A program made the translations under genes and the position numbers. Under the pieces are notes generated by a model. That model did not search any database. It was not told the origin of the DNA and was given only the letters and a program-made list of their open reading frames with translations. Shown in pieces: positions 1 to 8,490 of a stretch of 40,512 nt of DNA; the first letter of the stretch is position 1; the number at the start of each line of letters is the position of its first letter. The DNA comes from Sporosarcina psychrophila (GTDB taxonomy: Bacteria > Bacillota > Bacilli > Bacillales_A > Planococcaceae), in assembly GCA_020742515.1 (NCBI GenBank), contig DYWT01000245.1, positions 1 to 40,512 on the forward strand, in the 5' to 3' direction.

Positions 1-531
1 CATTTCTTCCACGTACGTAATGACATTCGCAAGTACTTCCGGCTGATCAGCCGTCACTTTTTCAAGCGTTTCCATTTCATTGTCAGTTGCTGTGAGGTAA
101 TCGCATTGTTCCATCATCCGGTTAATCATCCCTTGAAGGCCCATTTTACGCCCATCCTCCGGCGAGAAAATCCATGTGATTCCGTAGTCATGCAACTCTT
201 TTATTTCTTTCGGGATGATGACTCCGCCGCCGCCTGCGTATATGCGGATATGCGGTGCCCCTTTTTCCTGAAGAAGGTCATACATATATTTAAAGTACTC
301 AACATGCCCGCCTTGGTAGGAAGACATGGCAATTGCTTGGACGTCCTCCTGAATTGCCGCGTTGACGACTTCTTCGACAGAACGGTTATGCCCCAAGTGA
401 ATTACTTCTGCGCCGCTCGCTTGCATAATACGGCGCATAATATTGATGGATGCGTCATGACCATCAAAAAGACTCGACGCTGTAACGAACCGAATATGGT
501 GTTTCGGTTTATAAATCTCAACTGTTGCCAT
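1..531 (-). CDS. icmF: Fused isobutyryl-CoA mutase IcmF, N-terminal cobalamin-binding domain (partial)
   Basis: This is the first 177 residues of a gene that runs off the left edge. The product starts [20 protein letters not shown] and contains [14 protein letters not shown], the B12-binding signature of the fused mutases, then [10 protein letters not shown] and [10 protein letters not shown], typical of the Rossmann-like corrinoid domain. In IcmF this domain comes first, followed by a MeaI-like G-protein chaperone domain and the substrate-binding TIM barrel, both outside the window. Known members interconvert isobutyryl-CoA and n-butyryl-CoA, some also isovaleryl/pivalyl-CoA, using adenosylcobalamin. 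The start follows an AAAAGGGGTG ribosome site. It is the last visible gene of the acyl-CoA operon and depends on the cofactor made by the neighbouring cob operon. A stand-alone mutase small subunit is the alternative, but the N-terminal sequence fits IcmF better. Confidence 0.88.
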   Translation of the reverse strand, partial: MATVEIYKPKHHIRFVTASSLFDGHDASINIMRRIMQASGAEVIHLGHNRSVEEVVNAAIQEDVQAIAMSSYQGGHVEYFKYMYDLLQEKGAPHIRIYAGGGGVIIPKEIKELHDYGITWIFSPEDGRKMGLQGMINRMMEQCDYLTATDNEMETLEKVTADQPEVLANVITYVEEM

Positions 532-565
532 ATGTGGAACACCCCTTTTTGCATTAATGAACGTT

Positions 566-1189
566 TTACCCAATTACCCCTTTAAAAAGTTGGTCTGTTT
601 GAACACGTATATAGGTTTCTATCGTATAACTTCTATGCAATGCCCATCTGCGAAATGCCCACATCTGCCCTTGAACGACGATATGATGTGCTGCGATGCC
701 GACTTCATCTTCTGAAATGCGCAGTTCCCCCGACTTTGCACACATTTCTAAAAGATTTTCAAACAAAGCGACCATTTCCATTTCTTTTTTCAACACGTAT
801 TGCAATGCATCTTTTGGTAGCGATTTTGATTCTTGGTACATGACCAGAAATTCGTCCGACATATCGTCAATCAAATGATAATACTGATTAATGGCCACTC
901 GCAGTCCATCCACTGTTCCTTCTTGGATAGGCAGGGCGGAAAGACGGTCATGCACTTCGTTATAAATACTGTCACAGACGAGATAAAGCACATCTTCCTT
1001 TGTACGAATATATTCATAAAGCGTTCCGATGCTGAAGCCCGCTGCTTTCGCAATTTCACGGGTGGTTGCACGGTGGAACCCTTTCTCTTTAAAAAGGTTC
1101 ACCGCGCCCCGGATCATCTGTTCACGCCGTTTTTCAATCAGGTTTTCATCTTTGACAGACGATTTCACTTCTCGTTTCGTCACTATCAT
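566..1189 (-). CDS. fadR: TetR-family regulator, FadR-like, of fatty-acid/acyl-CoA degradation
   Basis: A 207-aa TetR-family repressor. The N-terminal helix-turn-helix is clear around residues 25-70 ([20 protein letters not shown], then [20 protein letters not shown]), followed by an all-helical ligand-binding domain. It sits inside the acyl-CoA operon between acdA and icmF, so it probably autoregulates it. Bacillus FadR (YsiA) binds imperfect palindromes related to TGAATGANTANTCATTCA and is released by long-chain acyl-CoA. Two very similar sites lie at 5851-5868 and 8216-8233, and I infer this protein binds them. Start choice is uncertain: the ATG at 1189 is almost touching the GGGGGTGG ribosome site, whereas the in-frame GTG at 1183 has better spacing. 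The family is certain; the specific name is inferred from context. Confidence 0.78.
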   Translation of the reverse strand: MIVTKREVKSSVKDENLIEKRREQMIRGAVNLFKEKGFHRATTREIAKAAGFSIGTLYEYIRTKEDVLYLVCDSIYNEVHDRLSALPIQEGTVDGLRVAINQYYHLIDDMSDEFLVMYQESKSLPKDALQYVLKKEMEMVALFENLLEMCAKSGELRISEDEVGIAAHHIVVQGQMWAFRRWALHRSYTIETYIRVQTDQLFKGVIG

Positions 1190-1199
1190 CCACCCCCGC

Positions 1200-2339
1200 T
1201 TATTTCGTCAGCATTCGGGAGATGACGAGACGTTGAATTTCTTGTGTCCCTTCGTATATCTGCGTAATTTTTGCATCACGCATGAAGCGCTCGACCGGAT
1301 AGTCTTTTGTATATCCGTAGCCGCCGAATACTTGGACTGCATCTGTCGTTACTTTCATTGCTGTATCTCCAGCCATTAACTTAGCCATTGCAGACGCTTT
1401 ACCATACGGCAAGTTGTTCGACTCAAGCCAAGCCGCCTGATACGTCAACAATCTTGAAGCCTCTGTAGCTGTCGCCATATCTGCCAGTTTGAAGCCGATG
1501 CCTTGATTTGCAGCGATCGGTTTACCGAACTGAACGCGCTCTTTCGCATAGTCGACGGATGCGTCAAGTGCTCCTTGCGCAATCCCGACCGCTTGTGCAG
1601 CAATTCCATTACGGCCTCCATCGAGTGTTTTCATTGCGATGATGAATCCTTGCCCTTCTTCGCCAAGTAGATTTTCTTTTGGTACACGGCAGTTGTCGAA
1701 CATGATTTCAGTTGTAGGCGACGAACGAATGCCTAGTTTGCGCTCTTTTTTCCCGACTGAGAAACCTAGGAAGTCTTTTTCTACGATGAATGCACTTGTT
1801 CCTTTATGTTTTGACTCTGGATCAGTGACCGCGAAGACGATGTAAATATCAGCAATGCCGCCGTTTGTAATGAAAATCTTGGAACCGTTCAAGACGTAGT
1901 CGTCCCCGTCCAGTTTTGCTGTTGTGCGCATGCCGCCTGCATCAGAGCCAGAACTTGGCTCCGTTAGACCATACGCACCCATTTTCGTTCCCTCCGCCAT
2001 TGGACGAAGGTATTGCTGTTTCTGCTCTTCCGTTCCATAGTTGAATACCGGCCAGCCCGCTAAAGAGGTGTGCGCAGAAAGCGTGACACCTGTCGACGCG
2101 CAGACGCGTGACAGTTCTTCTACAGCGATACAGTAAGCGAGGAAGTCACTGCCGATGCCGCCGTACTCTTCCGGCCAAGGAATACCCGTCAGGCCAAGTT
2201 CCGCCATTTTCTTGAAGATTTCCATGTCGAAGCGTTCTTCTTCATCGCGTTCCGCTGCTGTTGGTGCGACTTCATTTTCTGCAAAGTCGCGTACCATTTT
2301 ACGGATCATTTCGTGTTCTTCGGATAGTTTAAAGTTCAT
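1200..2339 (-). CDS. acdA: Acyl-CoA dehydrogenase AcdA (short-chain)
   Basis: A 379-aa FAD-dependent acyl-CoA dehydrogenase that introduces the alpha,beta double bond into short-chain acyl-CoA and passes electrons to ETF. Hallmarks are [14 protein letters not shown] (flavin-binding signature), FITNGG, and [20 protein letters not shown] followed by [16 protein letters not shown], where the Glu of YEG is the family catalytic base. The sequence recalls B. subtilis AcdA along its whole length, including the N-terminus [21 protein letters not shown] start it at ATG 2339 (MNFKLSEE) because AAGGTGG lies at the right distance. An upstream in-frame extension to 2402 runs through a palindromic repeat and is not believed. 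It lies between mmgC and the tetR gene. Confidence 0.93.
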   Translation of the reverse strand: MNFKLSEEHEMIRKMVRDFAENEVAPTAAERDEEERFDMEIFKKMAELGLTGIPWPEEYGGIGSDFLAYCIAVEELSRVCASTGVTLSAHTSLAGWPVFNYGTEEQKQQYLRPMAEGTKMGAYGLTEPSSGSDAGGMRTTAKLDGDDYVLNGSKIFITNGGIADIYIVFAVTDPESKHKGTSAFIVEKDFLGFSVGKKERKLGIRSSPTTEIMFDNCRVPKENLLGEEGQGFIIAMKTLDGGRNGIAAQAVGIAQGALDASVDYAKERVQFGKPIAANQGIGFKLADMATATEASRLLTYQAAWLESNNLPYGKASAMAKLMAGDTAMKVTTDAVQVFGGYGYTKDYPVERFMRDAKITQIYEGTQEIQRLVISRMLTK

Positions 2340-2367
2340 TTGGTTTCCCACCTTACGTATATTGTTT

Positions 2368-2382
2368 GGGTGACAGTCACCC
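2368..2382. repeat. Palindromic repeat GGGTGACAGTCACCC, with degenerate companion box
   Basis: A 15-nt perfect inverted repeat (7-bp arms, 1-nt centre) upstream of acdA. Read on the minus strand it is GGGTGACTGTCACCC, preceded 25 nt earlier by TTGTTTGAATAAA (2394-2406), which matches 10 of 13 positions of the box TTGTCTGAATAGT found with the same palindrome at 10509 and 13379. It belongs to a dispersed composite element in this window. Confidence 0.8.
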
Positions 2383-2397
2383 GTACTTTCGTGTTTA

Positions 2398-2421
2398 TTC
2401 AAACAAACATGTTTGTTTGAA
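2398..2421. repeat. Perfect 24-bp palindrome between mmgC and acdA
   Basis: The half-site TTCAAACAAACA (2398-2409) is followed directly by its exact reverse complement TGTTTGTTTGAA (2410-2421), with no spacer. It overlaps the degenerate 13-nt box of the neighbouring repeat. It could be an operator for a dimeric regulator, or part of the repeat element. It does not resemble the FadR-like operators of this locus. Confidence 0.75.
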
Positions 2422-2434
2422 CTTTTGTGTTTGT

Positions 2435-2475
2435 GTCGAAGTTGTAGGGGTGACTGTCACCCCTACAACTTCGAC
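2435..2475. repeat. 41-nt inverted repeat carrying GGGTGACTGTCACCC
   Basis: Twenty-base arms around a single central T. The core is GGGTGACTGTCACCC, extended by GTCGAAGTTGTAG on the left and its complement on the right. The shared inner part TTGTAnGGGTGAC recurs at 10526-10558. The RNA would form a very stable hairpin between mmgC and acdA, without a U-run, so it is more likely an mRNA-processing or stability hairpin or a mobile repeat than a terminator. Confidence 0.82.
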
Positions 2476-2509
2476 GGGCACCCTACCATCTTCTAGCGAA
2501 ATATGTACA

Positions 2510-3646
2510 TCACTTCATGAGGTGTTTGCTAATCACAATGCGCTGAATTTCGCTTGTTCCTTCGTAAATTTCCGTTACTTTTGCGTCACGGAAATAACGT
2601 TCGACCGGGTAATCTTCTGTGTAGCCGTAGCCGCCGAATACTTGGACTGCTTCAATCGACCCATCGACTGCCGCTTTGGAAGCAAACAGCTTGGCCATCG
2701 ATGCTTCTTTTCCACAAGGAAGACCTTCTGCGCGGAGTTGTGCAGCGCGGTAGACGAGCAGTTTTGCTCCTTCGACCGCGGTTGCCATATCCGCAAGTTT
2801 AAATCCTACGCCTTGCTGAGCAGCAATTGGTTTGCCGAACTGGACACGGTCTTTTGCATAACCTGTTGCTGCTTCAAGTGAAGCTTCTGCGATACCGAGT
2901 GCTTGGGCAGCGATGCCTATGCGGCCGACGTCAAGGTTCGCCATTGCGATTTTGAACCCACCGTTTTCTTCACCGAGTAAATTTTCTGCCGGTACTTTCA
3001 TTTGATCGAACGACAGCTCTACTGTTCTTGAGCCGTGAAGTCCCATTTTCCGTTCATCTTTCCCGATTACAAATCCAGGTGTGTCTTTATCAACGATGAA
3101 CGCCGAAATTCCGTATGTCCCTTTAGAGGGTTCTGTGGATGCGAATACAATGTAGACATCCGCTTCGCCACCGTTGGTAATAAACATTTTAGAGCCGTTA
3201 AGCACATAATGATCATTTTTTTTGACTGCACGTGTTTTAAGTGAGCCTGCGTCAGAACCAGATGATGCTTCTGTCAGGCAGAAAGCACCGAGGTATTCGC
3301 CGCTTGCCAATTTCGGGAGGTAACGATTTTTTTGGCTCTCGTTACCGAAATACATAATTGGGTTTGTACCGACTGATGTATGAACGGAAAGAATGACACC
3401 AACAACGGCGCTTACTTTCGACAGCTCATGGATGGCGCTAATATATGAGATGAAATCCATGCCCGCCCCACCATATTCTTCTGGGACAGTAATGCCCATC
3501 AAACCGAGCCCGCCCATTTTCTTTAAAATTTCACGTGGGAATTCCCCAGCTTCCATACGTGGAATGAACGGTTCGATTTCAGTCTTCGCAAAATTTTGTA
3601 CCATGTCGCGCATCATCTGCTGTTCTTCGGTGAATGTTAAATCCAT
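2510..3646 (-). CDS. mmgC: Acyl-CoA dehydrogenase MmgC
   Basis: A 378-aa acyl-CoA dehydrogenase, the second of two in the operon and clearly diverged from acdA. It shows [44 protein letters not shown] and EIYEGTSEIQRIVIS with the catalytic Glu of YEG. The segment SAVVGVILSVHTSVGTNPI is characteristic of the MmgC branch, whose B. subtilis member is part of the mother-cell methylcitrate/fatty-acid operon and acts on short-chain substrates. ATG follows AAAGGGGAAATCATA. It lies 30 nt after mmgB. The long hairpin at 2435-2475 follows shortly after its stop. Confidence 0.9.
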   Translation of the reverse strand: MDLTFTEEQQMMRDMVQNFAKTEIEPFIPRMEAGEFPREILKKMGGLGLMGITVPEEYGGAGMDFISYISAIHELSKVSAVVGVILSVHTSVGTNPIMYFGNESQKNRYLPKLASGEYLGAFCLTEASSGSDAGSLKTRAVKKNDHYVLNGSKMFITNGGEADVYIVFASTEPSKGTYGISAFIVDKDTPGFVIGKDERKMGLHGSRTVELSFDQMKVPAENLLGEENGGFKIAMANLDVGRIGIAAQALGIAEASLEAATGYAKDRVQFGKPIAAQQGVGFKLADMATAVEGAKLLVYRAAQLRAEGLPCGKEASMAKLFASKAAVDGSIEAVQVFGGYGYTEDYPVERYFRDAKVTEIYEGTSEIQRIVISKHLMK

Positions 3647-3676
3647 TATGATTTCCCCTTTAAATGTAAGCGTTAG

Positions 3677-4528
3677 TTATTCGTAAACGTAGAATCCTCG
3701 GCCTGACTTCTTCCCTAACCAGCCTGCTTTTACATATTTCCTAAGCAGTGGACATGGACGGTATTTCGAATCGCCAAATCCTTCGTGTAGCGTTTCCATA
3801 ATATATAGACATGTATCAAGTCCAATGAAATCTGCGAGTTGAAGCGGCCCCATAGGGTGATTCATGCCGAGTTTCATGACTTCGTCAATCGCATGTTCTG
3901 TTGCGACACCTTCATAAAGCGTGTAGATCGCTTCGTTAATCATCGGCATCAGGATACGGTTTGCGACAAAGCCTGGAAAGTCATTCACTTCAACAGGTGT
4001 TTTAGACAACTTCAACGTCATCTCTTCGACTGCTTTGTATACTTCGTCAGCCGTTGCAAGTCCGCGAATGATTTCAACAAGTTTCATAACTGGAACCGGG
4101 TTCATGAAGTGCATGCCAATCACTTTTTCAGGACGTTTTGTCGCTGCTGCGATTTCCGTGATGGGAAGTGAAGATGTATTGGATGCGAGAATTGCGTGCT
4201 GTGGTGCGATTTCATCCAGCTTAGCAAAAATGGATTTTTTGACGTCCATATTTTCGACTGCTGCTTCGATGACAATATCAGCGTCCGATGCATCTTGCAG
4301 ATCGAGTGACTTCGTTATGCGGCCGAGAGTGGCGGATTTTTCATCTTCCGTCATACGCCCTTTTTCGACATTGCGGGACAGGTTCTTCGTGATAACCGCA
4401 AGCCCTCTAGCATATGATTCTTCTTTTATATCATTGAGTTTCACGTCGAAACCGGCTTGTGCACAGACTTGAGCAATGCCTCCGCCCATCTGTCCCGCCC
4501 CGATGACCATTATTTTTCTAATTTCCAT
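3677..4528 (-). CDS. mmgB: 3-hydroxybutyryl-CoA dehydrogenase MmgB
   Basis: A 283-aa NAD(P)-dependent 3-hydroxyacyl-CoA dehydrogenase, full length for the short bacterial type. The Rossmann nucleotide site is [11 protein letters not shown] (about residues 10-20). The conserved catalytic His lies in [17 protein letters not shown] (H140), preceded by [10 protein letters not shown]. The C-terminal domain carries [20 protein letters not shown] and [15 protein letters not shown]. It oxidises 3-hydroxyacyl-CoA to 3-ketoacyl-CoA just before the thiolase step. The gene starts 17 nt after the mmgA stop, consistent with cotranscription. Confidence 0.93.
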   Translation of the reverse strand: MEIRKIMVIGAGQMGGGIAQVCAQAGFDVKLNDIKEESYARGLAVITKNLSRNVEKGRMTEDEKSATLGRITKSLDLQDASDADIVIEAAVENMDVKKSIFAKLDEIAPQHAILASNTSSLPITEIAAATKRPEKVIGMHFMNPVPVMKLVEIIRGLATADEVYKAVEEMTLKLSKTPVEVNDFPGFVANRILMPMINEAIYTLYEGVATEHAIDEVMKLGMNHPMGPLQLADFIGLDTCLYIMETLHEGFGDSKYRPCPLLRKYVKAGWLGKKSGRGFYVYE

Positions 4529-4545
4529 TGTTTAACGCCTCCAGA

Positions 4546-5742
4546 TCATTCCGATTTTGCTACTTCTATCATAATTGCGTCGCCTTGTCCTCCACCGGAA
4601 CAAATTGCTGCGATGCCAATACCGCCGCCTTGGCGTTTCAGTTCATGCGCCAATGTTAGGATAATCCGTGCTCCGCTGGCACCGATCGGGTGACCAAGTG
4701 CTACTGCACCGCCATTGACATTCACTTTTTCAGGATCCAATCCCGCAATTTGTGAACTAGCGAGAGCGACTGCTGCAAATGCTTCATTAATTTCAAACAG
4801 TTTTATATCTTCTAGTTTTCTACCAGTCTTTTTAAGCAGCGCGTTAATGACAAGCCCAGGTGTTTGCGGGAAATTTTCAGGTTCAATCGCCACTTCTGCG
4901 TGACCAATAATGACTGCTAATGGTGTTTTTCCTTCTTTTAGCGCACGCTCTTCATTCATCAACACAAGTGCACATGCTCCATCATTTACGCCTGGTGCGT
5001 TTCCTGCCGTTATTGTGCCGTCTTTGCCGAATGCCGGTCGCAATTTCGCCAGTGATTCGAGCGATGTGTCGCGGCGCGGTGCTTCATCCGTATCGACTAA
5101 TACTGGATCCCCTTTACGCTGCGGAATTTCGACCGGGGCGATTTCATCTGCGAACAATCCTGAGTCAATTGCTTTGAGCGCACGTTCGTGGCTGCGAAGC
5201 GACCATTCGTCCTGTGCAGCGCGCGTCAGTGAAAATTCTTCCGCTGTCGAGTTGCCGTATGTCCCCATATGGACGCGATCGGGTGAAAATGAACAGGACA
5301 GTCCATCGTAAATCATTCCATCTACTAGTTCTGTGTCGCCCATTTTTAATCCAAATCGACCTTTTGGTAAATAGTAAGGTGCATTGGACATGGATTCCAT
5401 ACCGCCTGCAACAATGACCTCCTCATCCCCAAGACGGATCAACTGATCACCAAGTGTGACGCTGCGCATCCCCGATGCACATACTTTGTTGACAGTTTCC
5501 GTTTTCACGGACCACGGAAGTCCCCCTTTTATCGCTGCTTGTCTGGAAGGTATTTGTCCTTGACCCGCCTGTAATACTGTTCCGATGATAACTTCATCGA
5601 CTTCGTCTGCTTTCACGCCTGCACGATTTAATGCATCTTTGATAGCAATTCCGCCAAGATCGCTTGCTGTCAGTGTTTTTAACGCGCCACCTAATTTTGC
5701 GAAAGGTGTGCGTGCCCCATTTACTATGACCGTTCTTCCCAT
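4546..5742 (-). CDS. mmgA: Acetyl-CoA C-acetyltransferase (thiolase) MmgA
   Basis: A 398-aa thiolase that cleaves 3-ketoacyl-CoA, or condenses acetyl-CoA. The nucleophile is in [12 protein letters not shown] (C88), and the C-terminal motifs [22 protein letters not shown] and CSGGGQGDA supply the His and second Cys. I choose ATG 5742 ([14 protein letters not shown]) because AAAGGGG lies 8 nt upstream; ATG 5748 is also possible but would be too close. The longer in-frame extension would translate through the cre site and operator region. It is the first gene of the mmgA-mmgB-mmgC-acdA-tetR-icmF unit. Confidence 0.92.
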   Translation of the reverse strand: MGRTVIVNGARTPFAKLGGALKTLTASDLGGIAIKDALNRAGVKADEVDEVIIGTVLQAGQGQIPSRQAAIKGGLPWSVKTETVNKVCASGMRSVTLGDQLIRLGDEEVIVAGGMESMSNAPYYLPKGRFGLKMGDTELVDGMIYDGLSCSFSPDRVHMGTYGNSTAEEFSLTRAAQDEWSLRSHERALKAIDSGLFADEIAPVEIPQRKGDPVLVDTDEAPRRDTSLESLAKLRPAFGKDGTITAGNAPGVNDGACALVLMNEERALKEGKTPLAVIIGHAEVAIEPENFPQTPGLVINALLKKTGRKLEDIKLFEINEAFAAVALASSQIAGLDPEKVNVNGGAVALGHPIGASGARIILTLAHELKRQGGGIGIAAICSGGGQGDAIMIEVAKSE

Positions 5743-5766
5743 TTCCATCGCCCCTTTGTTAACTAT

Positions 5767-5780
5767 TGATAACGCTTTCA
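5767..5780 (-). promoter_or_regulatory. CcpA catabolite-responsive element (cre)
   Basis: On the minus strand the sequence is TGAAAGCGTTATCA, an exact match to the B. subtilis cre consensus TGWAANCGNTNWCA. It lies about 25 nt upstream of the mmgA start, downstream of the FadR-like operator, where bound CcpA would block transcription. The homologous B. subtilis mmg operon is known to be catabolite repressed. Binding here is inferred. Confidence 0.75.
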
Positions 5781-5850
5781 TTTTTAGATATATAGTGCCC
5801 GCTACGATCACAATTTGACTGTCCTGAATTATGGTTGTAACGGATATCGT

Positions 5851-5868
5851 TGACTGAACGCTCGCTCG
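5851..5868. promoter_or_regulatory. FadR-like operator upstream of mmgA
   Basis: TGACTGAACGCTCGCTCG is an imperfect palindrome that matches the operator at 8216-8233 (reverse complement TGACTGAACGCTCATTCA) at 15 of 18 positions, and resembles the Bacillus FadR box TGAATGANTANTCATTCA. Its place upstream of an acyl-CoA operon that encodes a TetR repressor supports the assignment. I could not place a convincing -35/-10 pair around it. Confidence 0.65.
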
Positions 5869-5881
5869 GTTAACAGTCAAG

Positions 5882-5908
5882 AAAAAAGGAGTGTTTCCAC
5901 TCCTTTTT
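5882..5908 (-). terminator. Rho-independent terminator of fadF
   Basis: Arms AAAAAGGAGTG (5883-5893) and CACTCCTTTTT (5898-5908) close a 4-nt loop. Read on the minus strand the stem is followed by Ts. It lies about 65 nt past the fadF stop and separates that unit from mmgA. Confidence 0.82.
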
Positions 5909-5973
5909 AAGCTTTCTAACCCATAGTGCTAATTCTAGTAATTATACGACAATACTGATTGTTCCGCAATGGT

Positions 5974-8124
5974 TTATTGCACAATCGATTCTACTTCCTC
6001 TGTTTCAACAGGATGCCAGTCTTCACCGAAAATCGAACGTTCCAGTAATTCGGCAATGTCATATGTGCCTACAGACTCTTCCACTTCTTTTGCTTTCGTA
6101 CCATCTGATAGCATCGTCAAGCAGTATGGACATCCGGACGAAATGATTCCCGGGCTTACTTCAAGCGCCTGTTCTGTGCGCGCGACGTTGATGCGTTGGC
6201 CTGTATCTTCTTCCATCCACATAAGTCCTCCGCCCGCTCCACAGCACATGCCGTCTTCGCGGTTACGTTTCATTTCAACGAGATTTACACCCGGAATTGC
6301 TTTAAGGATTTCACGCGGTGGATCATAGACGTCGTTGTAACGGCCTAGATAACAGGAATCATGGAACGTAATTGTTTCATTGATGGCATGCTCGGGTTTT
6401 AATTTCCCTTGCATAACGAGTTCGTAAAGCATTTCCGTATGATGAACTACTTCTGCTTTAAATCCGAAATCAGGGTATTCATTTTTGAAAATATTGTATG
6501 CATGCGGGTCAATCGTAACAAGTTTTGTGACGCCCGCTTTTTCGAATTCTTCAATATTGGCGGTAGCCAACTCTTGGAATAAAAACTCATTCCCTAAACG
6601 ACGCGGCGTATCTCCAGAGTTCTTCTCTTTATTGCCAAGAATGGCGAACTTGATGCCCGCTTCATTCATCAGATGGACAAATGATAAGGCGATTTTTTGT
6701 GAACGGTTGTCAAATGACCCCATTGACCCCACCCAGAACAGATAGTCAAATTCTTCGCCCGCTTTTTTCAATTCTTTGACCGTTGGAATATGAAGATCTG
6801 GACGTGCATCTCTCCAGTTTTCTTTCTCTTTACGGTTAAGCCCCCATGGATTCCCTTGACGTTCGATGTTTGTCATCGCGCGTTGTGCATCCGGATCCAT
6901 TTTCCCTTCTGTCATAACAAGATAACGGCGAAGGTCGATGATTTTGTCAACGTGTTCATTCATAACCGGACATTGGTCTTCACAGTTACGACATGTTGTA
7001 CAAGCCCAGATTTCCTCTTCCGTGATGATATCGCCGATGAGGGACGGGTTGTAAATGTCATCCATTGTAGCGCCTTCAAGTCCAGCTGCAAATGCAATCT
7101 GGTTGCCTTTTGTTTTATTGAACGCGAGTGTTGGTACCCACGGTTTCTGCTTTGTCACAAGTGCGCCTGTATTTGTCAGGTTATCACGTAGTTTCGTTAT
7201 GAGATCCATCGGGGACAGCATTTTACCTGTTCCAGATGCTGGACACATATTCGTACAACGTCCACATTCAACACAAGCGTATAAATCGATCATTTGGAGC
7301 TGCGTGAAGTCAGTTATTTTACCTACTCCAAGCGGCGGCATCTCTTCTCCTTCTTCTACATCTTCCAATGCTTCGAAGTCGATTGGCTTTAAACGGCCTG
7401 CATGATCAAGACGATGGAAATAAACGTTAGCAGGTCCTGCGATCAAGTGCGCATGTTTCGATTGTGGCACATAGACGAGGAACGTCAGTAAGATTAGCAG
7501 ATGGATCCACCAAGCAATGAAGAATATGACGGCCGCCCCAGTTTCTGGCATGAAACTGCAAACTGTAGCAATCGTCGATGCGATTGGTTCCGTCCATGAC
7601 GTTTCATGTCCTTGCCAAATCATGTTCATACCGTTCGCAAGTAGTGTTGAAAGCATAAGTCCACCGATGAAAATAAGGACAAGCCCGGATTTCCATCCGC
7701 GTTTCAAACGGACTAATTTCTCAACATACCGGCGGTGGAATGCCCACACGACCGCGACGAGAATTGTAACTGCAACGATTTCTTGGAAGAACGTAAAGGC
7801 AGGATACACTGAACCGAATGGTAAGTGTGAGCCTGGTTTTAATCCTTTCCAGACAAGATCGATAGCTCCAAATTGTACGAGTAAAAACCCGTAGAAAAAC
7901 ATAACGTGGATTGCTCCACTCTTTTTATCTTTCAATAATTTCTTTTGTCCAAAAACGTATACCCATATTTTGCGGAGACGTTCTGAAACATTGTTATCAA
8001 ACTCTTCTTTTCTCCCCAGTTTGATAAATTGAATCCGTGTTTTGATTAGATATGTGAACAGCGCAAGCGCGTAGGCCACAACTGCGAGAAACAGAATCCA
8101 GTTGGCAATGAGCAATGGATGCAT
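5974..8124 (-). CDS. fadF: Membrane Fe-S oxidoreductase FadF (ETF:menaquinone oxidoreductase type)
   Basis: A 716-aa protein with three parts. Residues 1-220 hold about six membrane segments with a nitrate-reductase-gamma/DsrM-like layout. Residues 284-294 (CVECGRCTNMCP) and 375-385 (CTTCRNCEDQCP) are two 4Fe-4S clusters. The C-terminal half carries two CCG-type domains (HDSCYLGRYNDVYDPPREIL, GMCCGAGGG, SGCPYCLTM) as in heterodisulfide reductase subunit B. Family members in Gram-positive bacteria (YwjF/FadF, also called EMO) are thought to take electrons from ETF and deliver them to menaquinone. Here it would drain electrons from MmgC and AcdA. It is transcribed alone from an operator-overlapped promoter and ends at its own terminator. 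Confidence 0.88.
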   Translation of the reverse strand: MHPLLIANWILFLAVVAYALALFTYLIKTRIQFIKLGRKEEFDNNVSERLRKIWVYVFGQKKLLKDKKSGAIHVMFFYGFLLVQFGAIDLVWKGLKPGSHLPFGSVYPAFTFFQEIVAVTILVAVVWAFHRRYVEKLVRLKRGWKSGLVLIFIGGLMLSTLLANGMNMIWQGHETSWTEPIASTIATVCSFMPETGAAVIFFIAWWIHLLILLTFLVYVPQSKHAHLIAGPANVYFHRLDHAGRLKPIDFEALEDVEEGEEMPPLGVGKITDFTQLQMIDLYACVECGRCTNMCPASGTGKMLSPMDLITKLRDNLTNTGALVTKQKPWVPTLAFNKTKGNQIAFAAGLEGATMDDIYNPSLIGDIITEEEIWACTTCRNCEDQCPVMNEHVDKIIDLRRYLVMTEGKMDPDAQRAMTNIERQGNPWGLNRKEKENWRDARPDLHIPTVKELKKAGEEFDYLFWVGSMGSFDNRSQKIALSFVHLMNEAGIKFAILGNKEKNSGDTPRRLGNEFLFQELATANIEEFEKAGVTKLVTIDPHAYNIFKNEYPDFGFKAEVVHHTEMLYELVMQGKLKPEHAINETITFHDSCYLGRYNDVYDPPREILKAIPGVNLVEMKRNREDGMCCGAGGGLMWMEEDTGQRINVARTEQALEVSPGIISSGCPYCLTMLSDGTKAKEVEESVGTYDIAELLERSIFGEDWHPVETEEVESIVQ

Positions 8125-8204
8125 TTATTCTCTCCCCTTCCCCTATTGTTTGAATAGTACAGATAGTGTAGTCGAAAATAGGTATCGTGTCGATGTCTAT
8201 TTTC

Positions 8205-8233
8205 TAGTTTAATTATGAATGAGCGTTCAGTCA
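8205..8233 (-). promoter_or_regulatory. fadF promoter with embedded FadR-like operator
   Basis: On the minus strand TTGACT is followed after 17 nt by TAAACT, a good sigma-A promoter. The palindrome TGAATGAGCGTTCAGTCA (8216-8233) covers the -35 box and part of the spacer, so a bound repressor would exclude RNA polymerase. The same operator occurs upstream of mmgA. Confidence 0.72.
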
Positions 8234-8288
8234 ACTAAAAGTTTTGATAGTTTTGAGATATCGGTGAAATTTAGAGGGTGGTGGGGGG

Positions 8289-8450
8289 TATGATCGGTTG
8301 GGTTGTGGATATGATCGGTTCTGCGCTGGATACGGGCGGTTTGGTGATTATATGATCGGTCGAGCGGTGGATACGGGTGGTTGTAGTGGTTATATGATTG
8401 GTTCTGCGGCGGTTATGATCGGTTCTGCGGTAGTTATGGTCGGAATCACA
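8289..8450. repeat. Tandem array of 21-bp units (TATGATCGGT type), about 7.5 copies
   Basis: Units start at 8289, 8310, 8331, 8351, 8372, 8393, 8414 and 8435. Each begins TATGATCGGT or TACGGGCGGT and continues with a degenerate 11-nt tail such as TCTGCGGCGGT. All are 21 bp except one of 20 bp. The array fills the gap between the fadF promoter and the end of the cob operon, a 365-bp stretch with no gene. The unit is related to the 42-bp (2 x 21) array at 24206-24622. Confidence 0.85.
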
Positions 8451-8462
8451 CTTTAGATATAG

Positions 8463-8490
8463 AAAAAACCTGCAAGAACAATGCAGGTTT
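8463..8490 (-). terminator. Rho-independent terminator of the cob operon
   Basis: Arms AAACCTGCA (8466-8474) and TGCAGGTTT (8482-8490) with a 7-nt loop, followed on the minus strand by a run of Ts. It starts directly at the cblS stop codon and so marks the end of the operon. Confidence 0.88.

Noticed and set aside
106..585. Plus-strand open frame opposite icmF
   Set aside because: It is antisense to the well-conserved B12-binding domain and has no ribosome site; the minus-strand protein accounts for the sequence.
2340..2402. 21-residue N-terminal extension of acdA
   Set aside because: It would translate the palindromic repeat (GDCHPNN) and ignore the AAGGTGG site before ATG 2339; family members begin at MNFKLSEE.
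2435..2475. 41-nt hairpin as an intrinsic terminator after mmgC
   Set aside because: There is no T-run after the stem on the minus strand, and the core is a dispersed repeat found also inside genes.
5743..5880. 46-residue N-terminal extension of mmgA
   Set aside because: It would cover the operator and cre site; thiolases of this type begin at about [13 protein letters not shown].
8289..8450. Repetitive region as a regulatory leader of fadF
   Set aside because: It lies upstream of the fadF promoter (8205-8233), not in the transcript, and downstream of the cob terminator.
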